A stretch of DNA of 64,000 nucleotides from Monarcha castaneiventris obscurior (GCA_026261815.1 JAMPIT010000575.1:36877501-36941500); one strand, 5' to 3'; positions 25,658 to 36,882 are shown, counted from the stretch's first letter. Notes: a model not told the origin generated them from the sequence alone. Numbers and translations are program-made.

Positions 25658-26168
25658 GTAAAAAAAGAAATACATTTAATACTTGTCTCCTACCAATACC
25701 AGTAAAGAAAAGCTCCTTTTATGACACATATCAAAGTTCTTTGGAAACAAGGGTGCTCTTCAGCATACTAAGGCAGAGCAAGGAAGTCAGGTACAGCAAA
25801 GAGCAACTTTGTTGAGGCTCACTGAGCTGTTAAAGCAGCAGGAAGGAAATAAGCTGTCACTCTCTGATGTGCAAGGTTTCATTTCTCTGGGAAGCTGAAG
25901 GGACATTGTTGTAGTCATAAATGTCTGAAAAGGTGATGGAGAAAAGGAGTTAGTGCTTTTCATTTGACCAGTACTTTGGATAAAACAAATCAGTCTGCGG
26001 GAAAACAGCTAAGAAAATACTCAGTATTCCTGCTCTAAACAAACAGAAGCCAAGACAAAGTAGTAAGAATTTAGGTCAGAGGATTCTTAAGACTATGGCT
26101 CTTGGGGCATATCAGCTATTTAGTTCTCCATCTTTCCAGGTTTACCTTCTATCTTCCTTAAATATTTT

Positions 26169-26213
26169 TACTCTTTTTCTTTTTTTCTTTTTTCTTTCCT
26201 TTTTTTTTTTTTT
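26169..26213. repeat. Polypyrimidine (T-rich) tract
   Basis: TTTTTC and TTTCTTTCC units run into an uninterrupted T run. It is low-complexity DNA. No retroelement body with a poly-A end on the minus strand is recognised beside it. Confidence 0.8.
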
Positions 26214-27906
26214 GCCTTTGGCAGACTACTGCTGTTCTATCCAGTGAAGACAAAATTTGCCCTTTTACATATTGCTTCAGTCCTTTTCTAACTAAAAAGT
26301 ATGATGAGCACTATGAGCATCCCACTCAGGTTTCTTCCTCTTCTCTCTTGCCTGTCTGCAATCAGGTACTCTGCCTATTCCCTCAGCTAAGACTTTCCCT
26401 TCCCCTGCTATCAAGCATGTCTATTCCCTGGCAGCCCTTGTTCTCTCACTTTTCACTAACTCATAGGAAAAAACAGTGACACCCTACAACTGGAAAATCT
26501 ATGATTGCTGCACACACACGATTTCGCTCAGCTCTGTCAAGTTACTCCATTATGTCACCTGAAATCAGTGATGTCTAGGCCTGATAGTCTCTACTTTTCA
26601 ATCATTTGGTCTCAAAAGAAAATTTCTGTTACTAATGCACATTTATTTGGGGAACAAGGAAAAGTAAGAATCACTGGGACTCCGCTAATGGCATGTCACA
26701 TTTCGTTATTGTGCTGCACTTGCTTCTTCTGCCTTGCTTTAAGAACATTCAATTCCAGCTCCCGAGGATATTGGTTCCATACCAATGAAGCTAAAAATAC
26801 TTCAGAATGCCCATGGGGTGAATATTTCTGTGTCCTTTCACTTAGATGAGGCTGTTTTAGGATGATGCTGTCTCACACACAATATCTCTTGCATACTAAT
26901 CAACGCAACAATAATTCAGGTCATTTGATTTCAAAGCATGTTCCCTAATGCGTTAACCTTTCACTGTTAACCTCCACTGTCCTCCTTCATGTGGCACAAA
27001 GGGATTGAACCAAGCAACTGGATGATGGGTAAAGACAACCGTAAATGGAAACTAAAGAATGAGGCTTACATTTTTTGTATTACAATACATTTAGATGAAG
27101 GAACTGAACTCTGATATCCTGAGTCAAAGTCCACTAGTTTGATCACAAGGTTATCCTTCTGCTCCTTCTCTGCAGACAATGAAAGCTTGATGACAGTCTC
27201 TACAGCACTTTGAATATTGACACCACAGCCAACCCAATTAAGCCTTTGTCCTGCTTATATGCTTTCATAGAACCATATAAGGAAGAGCAATACCAACACA
27301 ACCCTTTGAAAACCAACAACATTTGTTGAAAAAACACGTTCAAAATCAGCAGCACAAAAAAAAAAGAAAAAGCTGTTTGAGACTGAATCAACTGAAAGCC
27401 GTCTGTGTGAAACATTTGGAGAATCACTTTGGAAATATATATATTGCCAACTGTATTCACAGATCACTTACACTCAAAAAATGGGAAAAATAGTTTAATG
27501 AGTTCTGCATTAAACTTAAATCCCTCTGTTCTATTTGTATGTGTTTACAGTCACTGCCTTTAGAAATTTGAAAAGTAAATGCAAGTGCTCTTACTCTTCA
27601 TAATTAGGATCTGGACAGTAGTTCTTAACTATTTTTGCATGGGTCAAAAGCATTCATTGCAAAATCAGATGAGAGTGAAAATTATTTAATTCCCAAAGCA
27701 GGTAACATTACAACTCAGTGTAGACAAGGTGACATCATGTAAAATTTTTGACATTTTTTTTTCTCATCTGTGTAAAGCAGAGGAGCTGAAGTTATGGGAC
27801 AGGGTTTCCATCAAGAATGTTTTTACTTTGATGAACTGAATAGTCCCATTCTTTTAAAGTGAAATTCAATGTACTCCTATAATAGTTCTATACAGCATAT
27901 AGGGCT

Positions 27907-28666
27907 CATAAAATCATAGAAGATTTGAGTTTGAAGGGACCTTAAAAATCTTCTAGTTCCAACCACTGCTATGGGCCTGGACACCTTCCACTAGACCAGG
28001 ATGCTCCAAGTCCTGTCCATCCTGGCCTTAAACAGTTCCAGGGATGGAGCATCCACAACTTCCCTGGGTAGACTGTTCCAGTGCCTCACCACCCTCATAG
28101 TAAAGAATTTCTTCTTCATATCGAATCTGTATCTACCTTTTTTCATTTTAACACCATTTCCCCGTGTCCTATCACTACATGCCCCTGTTAAAAGTCCCTC
28201 TTCAGTTCTCTTGTAGCCTCTTTAGTACCGGAAGGCTGCAATAAAATCTCCTCAGAGACTTCTCTTCTCCAGGCTGAACAGCCCCAACTTTCTTAGCCTG
28301 TCCTCATGGGCGAGGTGCTCCAGCCCTGTGATCATCTTCATGTCCTCCATGGACTGCTCCAACAGATCAACATCTTTCCTTTGCTGAGGACTCCAGAGCT
28401 GGACACAGTCCTCCATGTGGGGTCTCACAAGAGAGGAGTGGAGGGGTAGAATCACCTCCCTTGACCTGCTGCTCACTCTGCTTTTGATGCAGGCTAGGAT
28501 AGGGTTGGCTTTCTGGGTTGCAAGAACACATTGCTGGCTTATATTCAGCTTTTTATCCACAAGAACCCACAAGTCCAGTTGAACCCAGCCCTTTTCCTCA
28601 GGGCTGCTCTCAATCCTTTCACCGCCCAGTCTGTGTTTGTGATTGTGATTGCCTGGACCCAATGAA
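27907..28666 (-). mobile_element. CR1 LINE, 5'-truncated, about 760 bp
   Basis: The plus strand starts AAAATCATAGAAGATTTGAG and TTGAAGGGACCTTAAAAATC, the CR1 3' end. It continues collinearly with the family consensus: CTAGACCAGGATGCTCC, CTTCCCTGGGTAGACTGTTCC, GTAAAGAATTTCTTC, CTTCTCTTCTCCAGGCTGAA and GTGGGGTCTCACAAGAG, ending near CTGTGTTTGTGATTGTGATT. The break near 28666 falls inside ORF2 just after the reverse transcriptase, a typical 5' truncation. Similarity to the family is even over the whole length, so this is one of the better-preserved copies here. Confidence 0.95.
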
Positions 28667-28674
28667 GGAAACAC
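27950..28674 (-). pseudogene. CR1 ORF2 C-terminal remnant with two in-frame stops
   Basis: The frame is open from 28674 to 28252. It shows KHRLGGERIESSPEEK, LDLWVLVDKKLNISQQ, SRSREVILPLHSSLVRPH and HEDRLRKLGLFSLEKRSL in the order known for CR1 ORF2. The TGA at 28252-28254 stands where relatives have arginine, as expected from CpG decay of CGA. The same frame then resumes with GDFIAAFRY, has a TAA, and continues with SDRTRGNGVKMKKGRYRFDM and KKKFFTMRVVRHWNSLPREV down to about 27960. Relative to family memory it carries a small insertion (GWVQLDLWVLVD where others read DLGVLVD). It has no catalytic residues and cannot be active. Confidence 0.88.
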
Positions 28675-31641
28675 CCAAGCTTTTTGAGTGTTCGATCGAA
28701 TGTTAAAACTGTATGTGTTTAAAAAAATAGCTGCTCACTACCATTTGCTATGTTAGGTAAAGAAAAAAATCACTCATTCTGCAGCCATGGAGCTGGCGAG
28801 AAGCTGGAGCTTACCTTCTTCCCAAGTAACAGCCCCCCAACAAAATTCTTTACGTTACAAAAGGGAAGCTTTTTGTAGAATTTCCCACAAAATTAAATGC
28901 AAGCAAATCTACTCCAGGGTGATGTAAATCTTCCTTGAGAACAGAAATTGAAGTTTCCATTCCAACTCTACCTCTTGCATTATGGGCATACATTACACTT
29001 AGATATAATATAGACAGATGGACACATGTCATCATGTGTACATACATATAAAGTGACATTTTAAAATGGAAAAAAAGCCATTTGGAGTCAAACAATCAAA
29101 ATGTCCTTTATCGAGCTAATTTTTATCCTGTTTTCAAAATGAAATGAAATTAAAATGTATTTTGTTTCTATGAAGCATTTGCCCTTGCCAAATCCTGACA
29201 AGAAAAATAAATGTTTCCACTCCAAAAATATTTTATAGCACTGATTTGACCTATCTTTGGTCTTTCCTGAGTTTACATTTACGACTGTTTCACAAAGAGT
29301 GTTGTATTGCTTATAGCACCCAGGGCCACTTGTCAGGATATGAGATTCATTGTGCTAGAGATTGTGGAACATGTAAAACAGTGTAAAGCTGTCTGGGCAG
29401 GGTTCAGCTGCCTTTTTACAGGTTCCTAAGTGCAATGTGGGACACCCAAGAGTGTCCTAAAAACACATGAAGTGGGACATGTCTGGAAGATCTGCAGCCT
29501 TCAGGAATAGCAGCTGGAAGCCTTGAAAGGATACCCTTCTGTGCTTAAAATAATGCTAAGTTCCTATACTTAGGCAACAAAATCTTACCCTCCCTGTTGT
29601 GAAACACAGATTCTGAAAAAAACAAGAACTACGGGATTACCAACTATGTATTTACAAGAAGACAATGTTAATAAAACAAGTACAGGAACTCTGAGAACAT
29701 AAAAGAAGCAGAAGTGCATCAAAGCTAAGATCCAATCAGCCCATTAACCTCCCTCTGGCAGTGGTCAACAGTAACTATTATAGAGAAACACAACAAAACC
29801 AGGCTAAATCTGCAGAGACCCTTCCTTGCAGTATAAGGCTGCAAATTAAGAACTTCTTTATAGAAGCAGATTAAATTGCAGTCAAAACCTAACAATTTTT
29901 ACATGGCCTTTTATGAATAGAAGCCTTGGATAGATTAACTGCTAGTGGTTTATCTTGAAAGGAAACAGAAGGCTGGCTTTGCTAACTAGGCCCAGGCATA
30001 AAATCCACTGTTAACCTGACACCTCTGTGCGCTGGAGCCAGCACCATGGCAGAGTATTCCAACCTTGTGCTCACAGTGACAGCTATTAAAACCTCCGCTG
30101 AGAAGGATGCAGCTAAGAACCTAAGTTTCATTCAAATGGTGCTCTGCCTCCCAGACCAACTTTCACATAAGTGTTAGGAAACTCTTGTCTTTCAAAGGCA
30201 TGTGACATTTTTATTAATTGAAAATTTTATTATTTGCATACATTTTCTTCTTAGTTTAGGTTAAATGTTTCACTTTTACCTGAGTTGGTCCTTTGGAAGG
30301 TCTGGAACATTTTCAAAATCTCTCTATTGAAAATATTTCGGGGTCTGGTGATCAAAATTCATGAAGAATTCTGGTTTTTGCTTTCTTTCCACAGTTACTG
30401 AAAACTAAATTTTTTGAGGTATCAGTGTTTATAATCTCAAAAAATCCTCCCTCACCAAATGACCCTTCGGGTTCTATTTATAACTCCATTGTTTATAGCA
30501 AATAATTTCTGTGATTTCTTAACTGGCAAGCTCAGGACTGCAAATTTCAAAATAATTCTGTTTTTCGGGACTTATGTCATCTGATGATGATGATATATCA
30601 TATTCTAAAGTCATAGAGCTGTTATTCTGCTCATACATTTCAAGAGCAAAATATTGATCCTGCCCTGAAACAGTGTTTTTTAGAGGAAAGATGATAAAGT
30701 GTTCCAGTTTTCAAATGTTGCAAAAAAAAATCATCCTGCTAACCTGGTGTCATTGCTGCTAAATGCCATCCCATCAATCCTTTCCTTGCTGACCTGACTC
30801 ACTGGCACAACATTTCCAGCATTGATGATGTTCTGCCCAAGGTCACGAGGGGGTTCATTCTTGCTCTGTATCAAATTTAATTCACATCTGGTGACTCCCA
30901 CATATACCTGGATGCCTTGGGAAATGAGTAGCTCAGCACTGAGGACGACAGGAGCTTATAGACTTCTAAAATCTAATCCACTGCTGTCCTCACCGAGCAA
31001 GCAGCTCCTCATTGGCAGGCAGTGCACAGCTAAGGACCACCCAAGCTGGTTCTGCTTGAGAAAGGTGATAGGCTGGTAAACACAACATCAAGGACTGGTG
31101 GGCGTAGGTGATTTCACAGCTTTTGGACACTTTGTGGGAACATCAGCCCAGGTTCTCCCTTGGAAACAGGTTAGTTATTGATAGACAGGGTTCCTCTGAA
31201 TTGTGCCGTCATTAATATTCAGTCAAAACTGTTTTGCATGGTTGCATGCTTACAGAATGGCTCAGAACACCAAAGATTTTGACTTCTGGTCATTTGCAGT
31301 TTGTTGTATTAGAGAGTATGTGAGGCTCCTCAGTTTAACTGCAGCAATGTTTTGAAAGTGAATTCCTGATTCTACCTGTTGTATTTTTATTGGTGGACCT
31401 ACCGCGGTGGTGCCTGGGGACAAAAGACACACGGAGGTCTGATGTTTCTGGGCATTGCACAGTCTCTGCCCTGTCAAGAAAACAAGGTGACCTGAGAATT
31501 CAGAAGAGACAAAGAAATGACCAATTAAGGAAAAAAAAAAAGGTTATACAAGGAGGGAGAAGTGAGAAAGAAGGAGAGCTGGCAGAAGAGGCAACAGACA
31601 CTCTGGACAGTGCTCTAAAGTAGATGGTGTGGTTACACACA
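28667..31641. other. Unique non-coding stretch
   Basis: No gene, RNA or dispersed repeat is recognised. The sequence is AT-rich, with a short GATGATGAT run near 30584-30595 and an A run at about 30721-30729. Open frames do not exceed about 85 codons. Confidence 0.55.
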
Positions 31642-31775
31642 GTCACAGAATGTTCTGAGTTGGAAGGGACCCACATGCATCATCAATTCCAACTCAAGTG
31701 AATGGCCCGTGCAGGGACTGAACCCACACCTTTGACATTATTAGCAAATGGAGATTCAGCTTGAGGTACAGAGCC
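31642..31775 (-). mobile_element. tRNA-Ile-derived SINE with CR1-like tail (TguSINE1-like)
   Basis: On the minus strand the head reads GGCTCTGTACCTCA, then GCTAATAATGTCAAAGGTG, TGGGTTCAGTCCCTGC and ACGGGCCA. This follows tRNA-Ile(AAT) from the anticodon stem through the T arm, with a B-box match (GGTTCAGTCC against GGTTCRANNCC). The 5' part, where the A box should be, is about the right length but badly diverged. The tail (TTCACTTGAGTTGGAATTGATGATG, with GTGGGTCCCTTCCAACTCAG and ATTCTGTGACTGTG) is a CR1-type 3' end. SINEs with this fusion are known from passerine birds, where CR1 machinery is thought to mobilise them. It appears nearly full length but old. Confidence 0.85.
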
Positions 31776-32785
31776 TGAGGTAGGTACAAAGAAAGCCCAT
31801 TGGCATCACTGTACTGACAGCTCCACACTGACACCGTTATGTCTGCTGGTTCGACTGCTTCTGGAGATGTTTTCCAGGCTTGGGCGTCCAGCTGATGGCT
31901 CCATGAAGTTTCTCCAAAGTCACAAATTACATGGGGCTATGAGGGTAACATCAGTAGGTTTTCTGCTGTGAGGGCAGTGTAATGGGGCAAAATATATGTA
32001 TAATGGAGGGGAGAGGAAGAGGGTTTGCTGTCCTGTCTCTGAATGCAGAAAGTATTAACTGGAAGTAGACAGTAAGATCTGGACTTCACATCAGTAGACC
32101 TTATAACAAGCACGTGTTCACATGTACTATGTTTGTTTACTCACAATAATTGCTACCCCTTACAAGAACCTCAACATAAAATCTCAGCTAAACTTTTCCC
32201 TTGGCAGACCAGAAAAAAAAAAAAAAAGGCAAGCCAGACCAGACAGAATAAACAGGGATTAGTCTATGAGAAGACAGAAGTAGGGAGACTGTTATTCCCT
32301 AATAGTTTTCCAAACACTCCTTTTGCTTCTCACCCTTGAATGCAGTCCACATTGCTGCTGAAATCTTTCTTTACAGATAGCCTACGGGTTATATGCATGT
32401 AAATTGGTGATATAGAAGAAAGCATGCATTATAAATTATCATGGCCAGAAGCTCTGAGTCTTTGGACTCTGGAATAGAAGTAAAATGAACAGTGCAGAGC
32501 TTTTTCATATATTTACTTCTTTTGTAAGCTTATAAGACGCCCTGAGAAAAAAGACAGCTCTATAGTGAAATTCTCTTTTTGAAATGGACAGGATACACAT
32601 CATGGGGCAATTCTCACACTCTGTGCAGCAGCCATCATACAGGTTTACAAACAAGGTGATGTTTCCAATAGTCAGCACCTCACCTTTCATTTCTCAGTAC
32701 AGATAGGAGTCCATAGAAGTTATTAAATGTACAGTAGACCCAGAAATACTTCAGGGAGACAACTTTTTATTTTACTGACACTGTG

Positions 32786-32802
32786 AAAAAAAAAAAAAAA
32801 AA
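32786..32802. repeat. Poly-A run (17 A), followed by a second run at 32820-32830
   Basis: Two adjacent A homopolymers are separated by CCAGCTATGG-containing sequence. No retroposed gene body is recognised upstream. Confidence 0.8.
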
Positions 32803-33988
32803 CCAGCTATGGAAAACTGAAAAAAAAAAATTTTAAAAAGTACTTGGGTTTTTTCTCCCTACAAATCTGTTGTCAAAAACGATACAATTCTGCAGGTGAG
32901 ATCAACTGCATTCCATTTAAAATAATAAACTTTACTGCATGGATTTTCCTCAAGACAATCAATAAATTATCTTTGTTCTGCTCCTTTTAGGACCAAGAAC
33001 ACGTTTCTGTCTTTCTCCCCCTGACATCTTTTCAGGAGTCAGAGCCCTGGTAGTTCTTCAAGGCAGGGTACCTGCTCCAAATCCAGTCCTAACTCACCTG
33101 AAAATAATCTGGAGAACAGAGCATGGATTTGACTGAAATTTAAAAAGGAGCTTACCTTCCCATTAAGTGGAATAAATTAGGTCTCTTGATTTTAGAAGGC
33201 TATTCATTGAGGGCTTTGTGGAAAATTTGAATAGGAAGCAAGCTTTCAGCAAGCCTGGTGTGCTGTGCCAAAGAGTTGGCATGCTGGGAACAGTCTCCAC
33301 CGGAGAAGTGCTCTGAGAAGAACTATGGGAGACTGACAAGGGGAATTAACTCCAGGTTTGGGACTGCTGTTTGAGTGAGGGATCCAAGAAGCTCATAAAA
33401 TATGGAACAGGATCAGCACATAAGCTGCTTTGTATATGTGCAACAGTGGAAATTTAGTCATTTAACCCTCTTGAGATAATCAGCAGCTGAGCAGTGGTTT
33501 TTGAAGGCTTTAGGTAGCTTAAGATACATATGCATCTCGGTTCATCAATCTTAAAAAAACCCTCACAGCCTGTAGTAAGGGAAATAAAATCCCATGTGCT
33601 TCTTATGTCCAGGCTGCCTCTATGGCTTGGAGTTTTATTCAATCTCTTCTGGCAGGACTTATCAAAACAACAGATCGCTTTGGCTAATTAGCCAATATTA
33701 GCTAGAGAACTGTGATTTCTGCATTCTTGAAATAAGGGGGTTAGTTGTGACTGCCTGTTAAAGAAAATGGCATTACTCTGAAAAGCTAAAATTCTCAAAT
33801 GTGACAAAAATCAGCAAGCATATATGTTTCTTCGATTTTTAGAAAGACAAGACACTGTACTGCAACCAGCAACTCCATATGGGTGTGCCAACCTTTCTAA
33901 AAGTGGGACAGAAAACTTTACGACCCGTGACACACATCACAGGTTCCTCACATCTGAGGTGGGTGTGGCAGGATGGTGCAGCACTCAG

Positions 33989-34020
33989 TTTCAGGGGCAG
34001 GCTGTTTCAGGGGCAGGCTC
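33989..34020. repeat. Tandem duplication, 2 x 16 bp
   Basis: TTTCAGGGGCAGGCTG is followed directly by TTTCAGGGGCAGGCTC, 15 of 16 bases identical. It is a recent local slippage event in a GC-richer patch. Confidence 0.9.
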
Positions 34021-34439
34021 ACATATACCTCCTGTCTCACCTCCTTCAAAAGGCAGCACCACCCTGAAGTCCCCATGCCAGTCCCAGCACCAGAGCTGTG
34101 ACAGAAACCTGCCAGAACACGTGCACGTGATCCACTTGTGTCTCAGGGGCTACAAAATGCTCCCCACAAAACTTGCTGTTCATCTATCTGAAAAGCCCAC
34201 AACAGTCAGTTAAGGGTTTTACTTGTATTTCCCTTTCAGTTGTGGTTACATGAAGTATAATTGCATCTATTTTTTCCCAGACAAAAGAAAAAAAGAAAAA
34301 AAGGAGGAAAAAAAAACATTCTAAGAAATGGAAGTTTACACAGTAACACAAGATGCAGAACTGCAATTATCCCAACATAAGTCTCTAAAAAGGAAAAATG
34401 AGACATCACAGAGGAACAGATTATGCCATGTCTGTGGAT

Positions 34440-34556
34440 TCTGGGGTTCATATGTCTTCCTCTGAGGCAGCCTGTCCTGCTTGCTGTTAGAGACAGGATG
34501 CTGGGCTGAACAGACCTGGAGCATGATCCAGTCTGACAATTTCTGTTTTCCTAAGA
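34440..34556 (+). mobile_element. Ancient L3/CR1-type LINE 3' end (fossil)
   Basis: The plus strand reads GTCTTCCTCTGAGGCAGC, a short spacer, then TTAGAGACAGGATGCTGGGC, TGAACAGACCTGGAGCATG, ATCCAGTCTGACAATTTCTG. This follows the 3' end of the old amniote L3/CR1 group as I know it (CTCTGAGGCATC, then AGAGACAGGATACTGGGCTAGATGGACC, then TCTGATCCAGTATGGCAATTCTTATG), with an apparent small rearrangement around the GGACC/TCTGATCC part. It is much more diverged than the avian CR1 copies and in the opposite orientation to most of them. The 5' boundary is uncertain. Confidence 0.65.
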
Positions 34557-35640
34557 CTACCAGATAGAGAAAACATACCTTATTTAAACTACTTTAATTT
34601 TTCCCTTTCTTCCATGCAGATTTAATTTCCTTCTGGAAAGCAGTTACCCAGCTGTGGCTATGAAACTGGTAATAAGCACACAGCTTCAGTTCAGAGGTGA
34701 TGAAGCACTGCTCCTATGTTTTAAGTAATAGAAGATGGGAAAGACAGGAATGGGGGTAGGTAATGAAGGCACTTTGGTGTTGTTTGGATCAAGCATCCAG
34801 GGAGTACGTCATAGCTGTCAGAGTGAAACAGCAAGTTCTGGTCTTCTTCAGATCAAACTTTTTCAGAACAGGCACAGAAAGCATGTTCTTTCTGCTAAAA
34901 GAAAGACGGGAAAAAGGAATCTAAGTAGCTACACGCAAAATCATTTCAAACCTAATTTTTTTTCACTCCTGGGTAACACTTTCACCTTCCTTAATAACAG
35001 GAGGATAGATACACATAAAACTTTATGTTTTTAAAATTATCACTCTTGCCTTTGATTCATAGGGCCAGGTCTTCTGTTAAGGAAAAATGAAAGAGATACA
35101 TTGATGAAATGCTTTTAATCCAGTTTGCACTGCCTGAAGTTCTGGCACTGGTTCACTTTTTTACAAAAGAAAATGCATATGGAAAACTTGGAAAAGCTCC
35201 ACAGCTGAAAACTTTCTCCTTCCAAGCCTTGCCATTGAATTTACAGGACCAGGAATCTCATGTACATTCCCTGTCCTTTCATTCCTCCTCCAAAACAAGT
35301 TTTAGAGAAACAAAGAAAACATTTAACATCTAGAAGAAGAAAAAAAAAAAAAAAAAAAGCATTAAAGTATTTCAGGCTTTGAAATACATTTCCCATTTCC
35401 ATTCTATCTTCAGCAAACTGTTTTGCAGTTACAACAAGAAATCAGAACTTTATGTCTGGCCATGATGGGTGCAAGGCGGTACAGATCATAAGCAATCCAA
35501 GGTGGGTATTGGAGGAACAAGAGGGTCCAGGACAACTGCCGTAAAGACTGTAGGGTCTGGGTGTGGACTGAGAGACCTGTTTGAGTGTGTGTGGGAGGGG
35601 GGGATCTTACTGGGCAGAAAAATTAGCATGGCATAGCACA
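34557..35640. other. Unique non-coding stretch ending at a poly-A run
   Basis: No gene is recognised. Two plus-strand frames of 99 and 74 codons (34735-35034, 35109-35333) lack known domains. The second ends just before the 19-A run at 35340-35358, an arrangement that might suggest a retroposed transcript. No protein family is recognised, and poly-A-primed retroposons are rare in birds because CR1 does not use poly-A tails. Confidence 0.45.
35340..35358. repeat. Poly-A run (19 A)
   Basis: An uninterrupted A homopolymer after AGAAGAAG. It is likely simple slippage. Confidence 0.85.
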
Positions 35641-36745
35641 GAATACCATACACAGAATATTTCAGCCAGAAGGGACCTATCATGGTCATCTAGTCCGGCT
35701 TCCCAACTACTTCAGAGCTGACCAAAAGTTAAAGCATGTTCCTGAGGGCCTTGTCCAAATGCCTCTTAAACACTGACAGGCTTGGAGCATCAACCACCTC
35801 TCTAGGAAGCCTGTTCCAGTGTTTGGCCACCCTCTGGGTGAAAATATCCTTCAAAATGTGTAGTCTGAATCTGCTCTGGCGCAGCTTTGAAGTATTCCCA
35901 TGCATTCTATCCCTGGATATCTAGGGGAAGAGACCAGCACCTCCCTCTCTACTTCCCCTCCTCAGGAAGCTGTAGAGAGCAGTGAGGTCACCTTCAGCCT
36001 CTTTCTCTTCAAGCTAGACAACTCAGTGTCCTCAGCACTCCACACGGGACATTCCTTCCAGCCCTTTCCCCAAATTTGTTGCCTTCCTCCAGAGGCATTC
36101 ACAAACCTTCACATTATTCTCACATTATGGGGCCCAGAACTGCACACAGTACTCAAAGTGAGTCACACCAGTGCTGAATACAGCAGGACAATCATCTCTT
36201 CTGGCCGGCTGGTAATGTTGTGTGTGACAGACCCCAGGACGGGGTTTGATCTCTTGGCTGCCAGGGCTCACTGCAGGCTCACACTGAGCTGCTGCCAGCC
36301 AGCCCCCTAGATCCCTGTCTGCAGGACTGCTCTTCCCATTTATATTTGTGCTTAGCATTACTCCATCCTAGGTGCAGAATCCAGCATTATGACTTGTTAA
36401 ATTTCATCCCATTAATCACAGCCCAGTGCACCAATCAAACCAGATCCCTCTACAAGGCCTCCTCTCCCTTGAGAGATTCCATGCCACCTCCCAGTTTGGC
36501 ATTATCAGCAAACTTGTTAATGATACATTCGACTCCAGCATCCAGATAATTGATAAGTATATTGAACAGAACTGAACTGTAGGATTGAATCCCAGCTCAA
36601 TTCCCCACCATCCACATTTAGCCCCATTCACTACAACCCTTCATGCTCAGCCCTTCAGCCAGTTCTTCTCCAGAGCACTGCAAACCAGAAGGAGTCTGTG
36701 AGGAACAGTATCAAAAGCCTTCCTGAAATCCAGGAAAATGTACAT
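35641..36745 (-). mobile_element. CR1 LINE, about 1.1 kb, reaching into the reverse transcriptase
   Basis: The plus strand starts CATACACAGAATATTTCAGCC and AGAAGGGACCTATCATGGTC, a CR1 3' end of a divergent subfamily. It continues through ATCAACCACCTCTCTAGGAAG, CCTGTTCCAGTG, TGGGGCCCAGAACTGCACAC and GTGAGTCACACCAGTGCTGAATAC. It then reaches reverse-transcriptase coding sequence: FADNAKLGG (minus strand, FADN codons at 36501-36512) and YIFLDFRKAFDTVPH (from about 36742 downward). The 5' truncation is near 36745, perhaps slightly beyond. This is the longest LINE copy in the window and, from its many indels, among the older ones. Confidence 0.92.
35900..36745 (-). pseudogene. CR1 ORF2 remnant with mutated reverse-transcriptase palm
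   Basis: Part of the LINE reverse transcriptase is still readable. The LDFRKAFDTVPH segment matches the motif-A region (family DFSKAFDTV), whose aspartate binds metal. The segment that should read FADDTKLGG reads FADNAKLGG, so the second catalytic aspartate of the FADD box is lost. Between the two, the family-like sequence is in different frames and shorter than expected, implying deletions and frameshifts. Downstream, FEYCVQFWAP-like and SAEYS-like pieces (about 36120-36190) mark the C-terminal region. It is clearly inactive. Confidence 0.8.
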
Positions 36746-36786
36746 GTCTGAGTGCAGCTGCTGGAGGGATCCACATTGTACAAATT

Positions 36787-36882
36787 GCATTTATATGTAT
36801 GTATAAATACAAATGCATGCGCATATATATTTATTTGATGCATTTGTTTATAAATATATGCATTTATACACACATATATATC
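36787..36882. repeat. Degenerate AT/TATG simple repeat
   Basis: Alternating TATGTATG, GCATATATAT, TAAATATATGCATTTATA and CACATATATA units. It adjoins the 5' end of the CR1 copy. Confidence 0.8.

Larger units (their letters stand above)
19420..27906. other. Long unique non-coding stretch
   Basis: No gene is recognised. It contains poly-T at 19928-19945, a possible old repeat at 22770-23400, a weak exon candidate at 25565-25657 and a T-rich tract at 26169-26213, each listed separately. Positions 24880-25260 are AT-rich and free of simple repeats, and could be conserved regulatory DNA, but this is not testable here. The remaining open frames (under about 115 codons) have no domain or convincing splice context. 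Confidence 0.5.
31776..34439. other. Unique non-coding stretch
   Basis: No gene is recognised. Poly-A runs at about 32213-32227, 32786-32802 and 32820-32830 and a small tandem duplication at 33989-34020 are present. Around 33900-34150 GC content rises and a 129-codon frame (33824-34213) is open, but it crosses the tandem duplication and shows no domain. A purine-rich tract lies at 34281-34318. Confidence 0.5.

Noticed and set aside
35109..35358. Possible processed pseudogene: open frame followed by a 19-A tail
   Set aside because: The translation matches no known protein, no target-site duplication was seen, and CR1-based genomes rarely make poly-A retrocopies.
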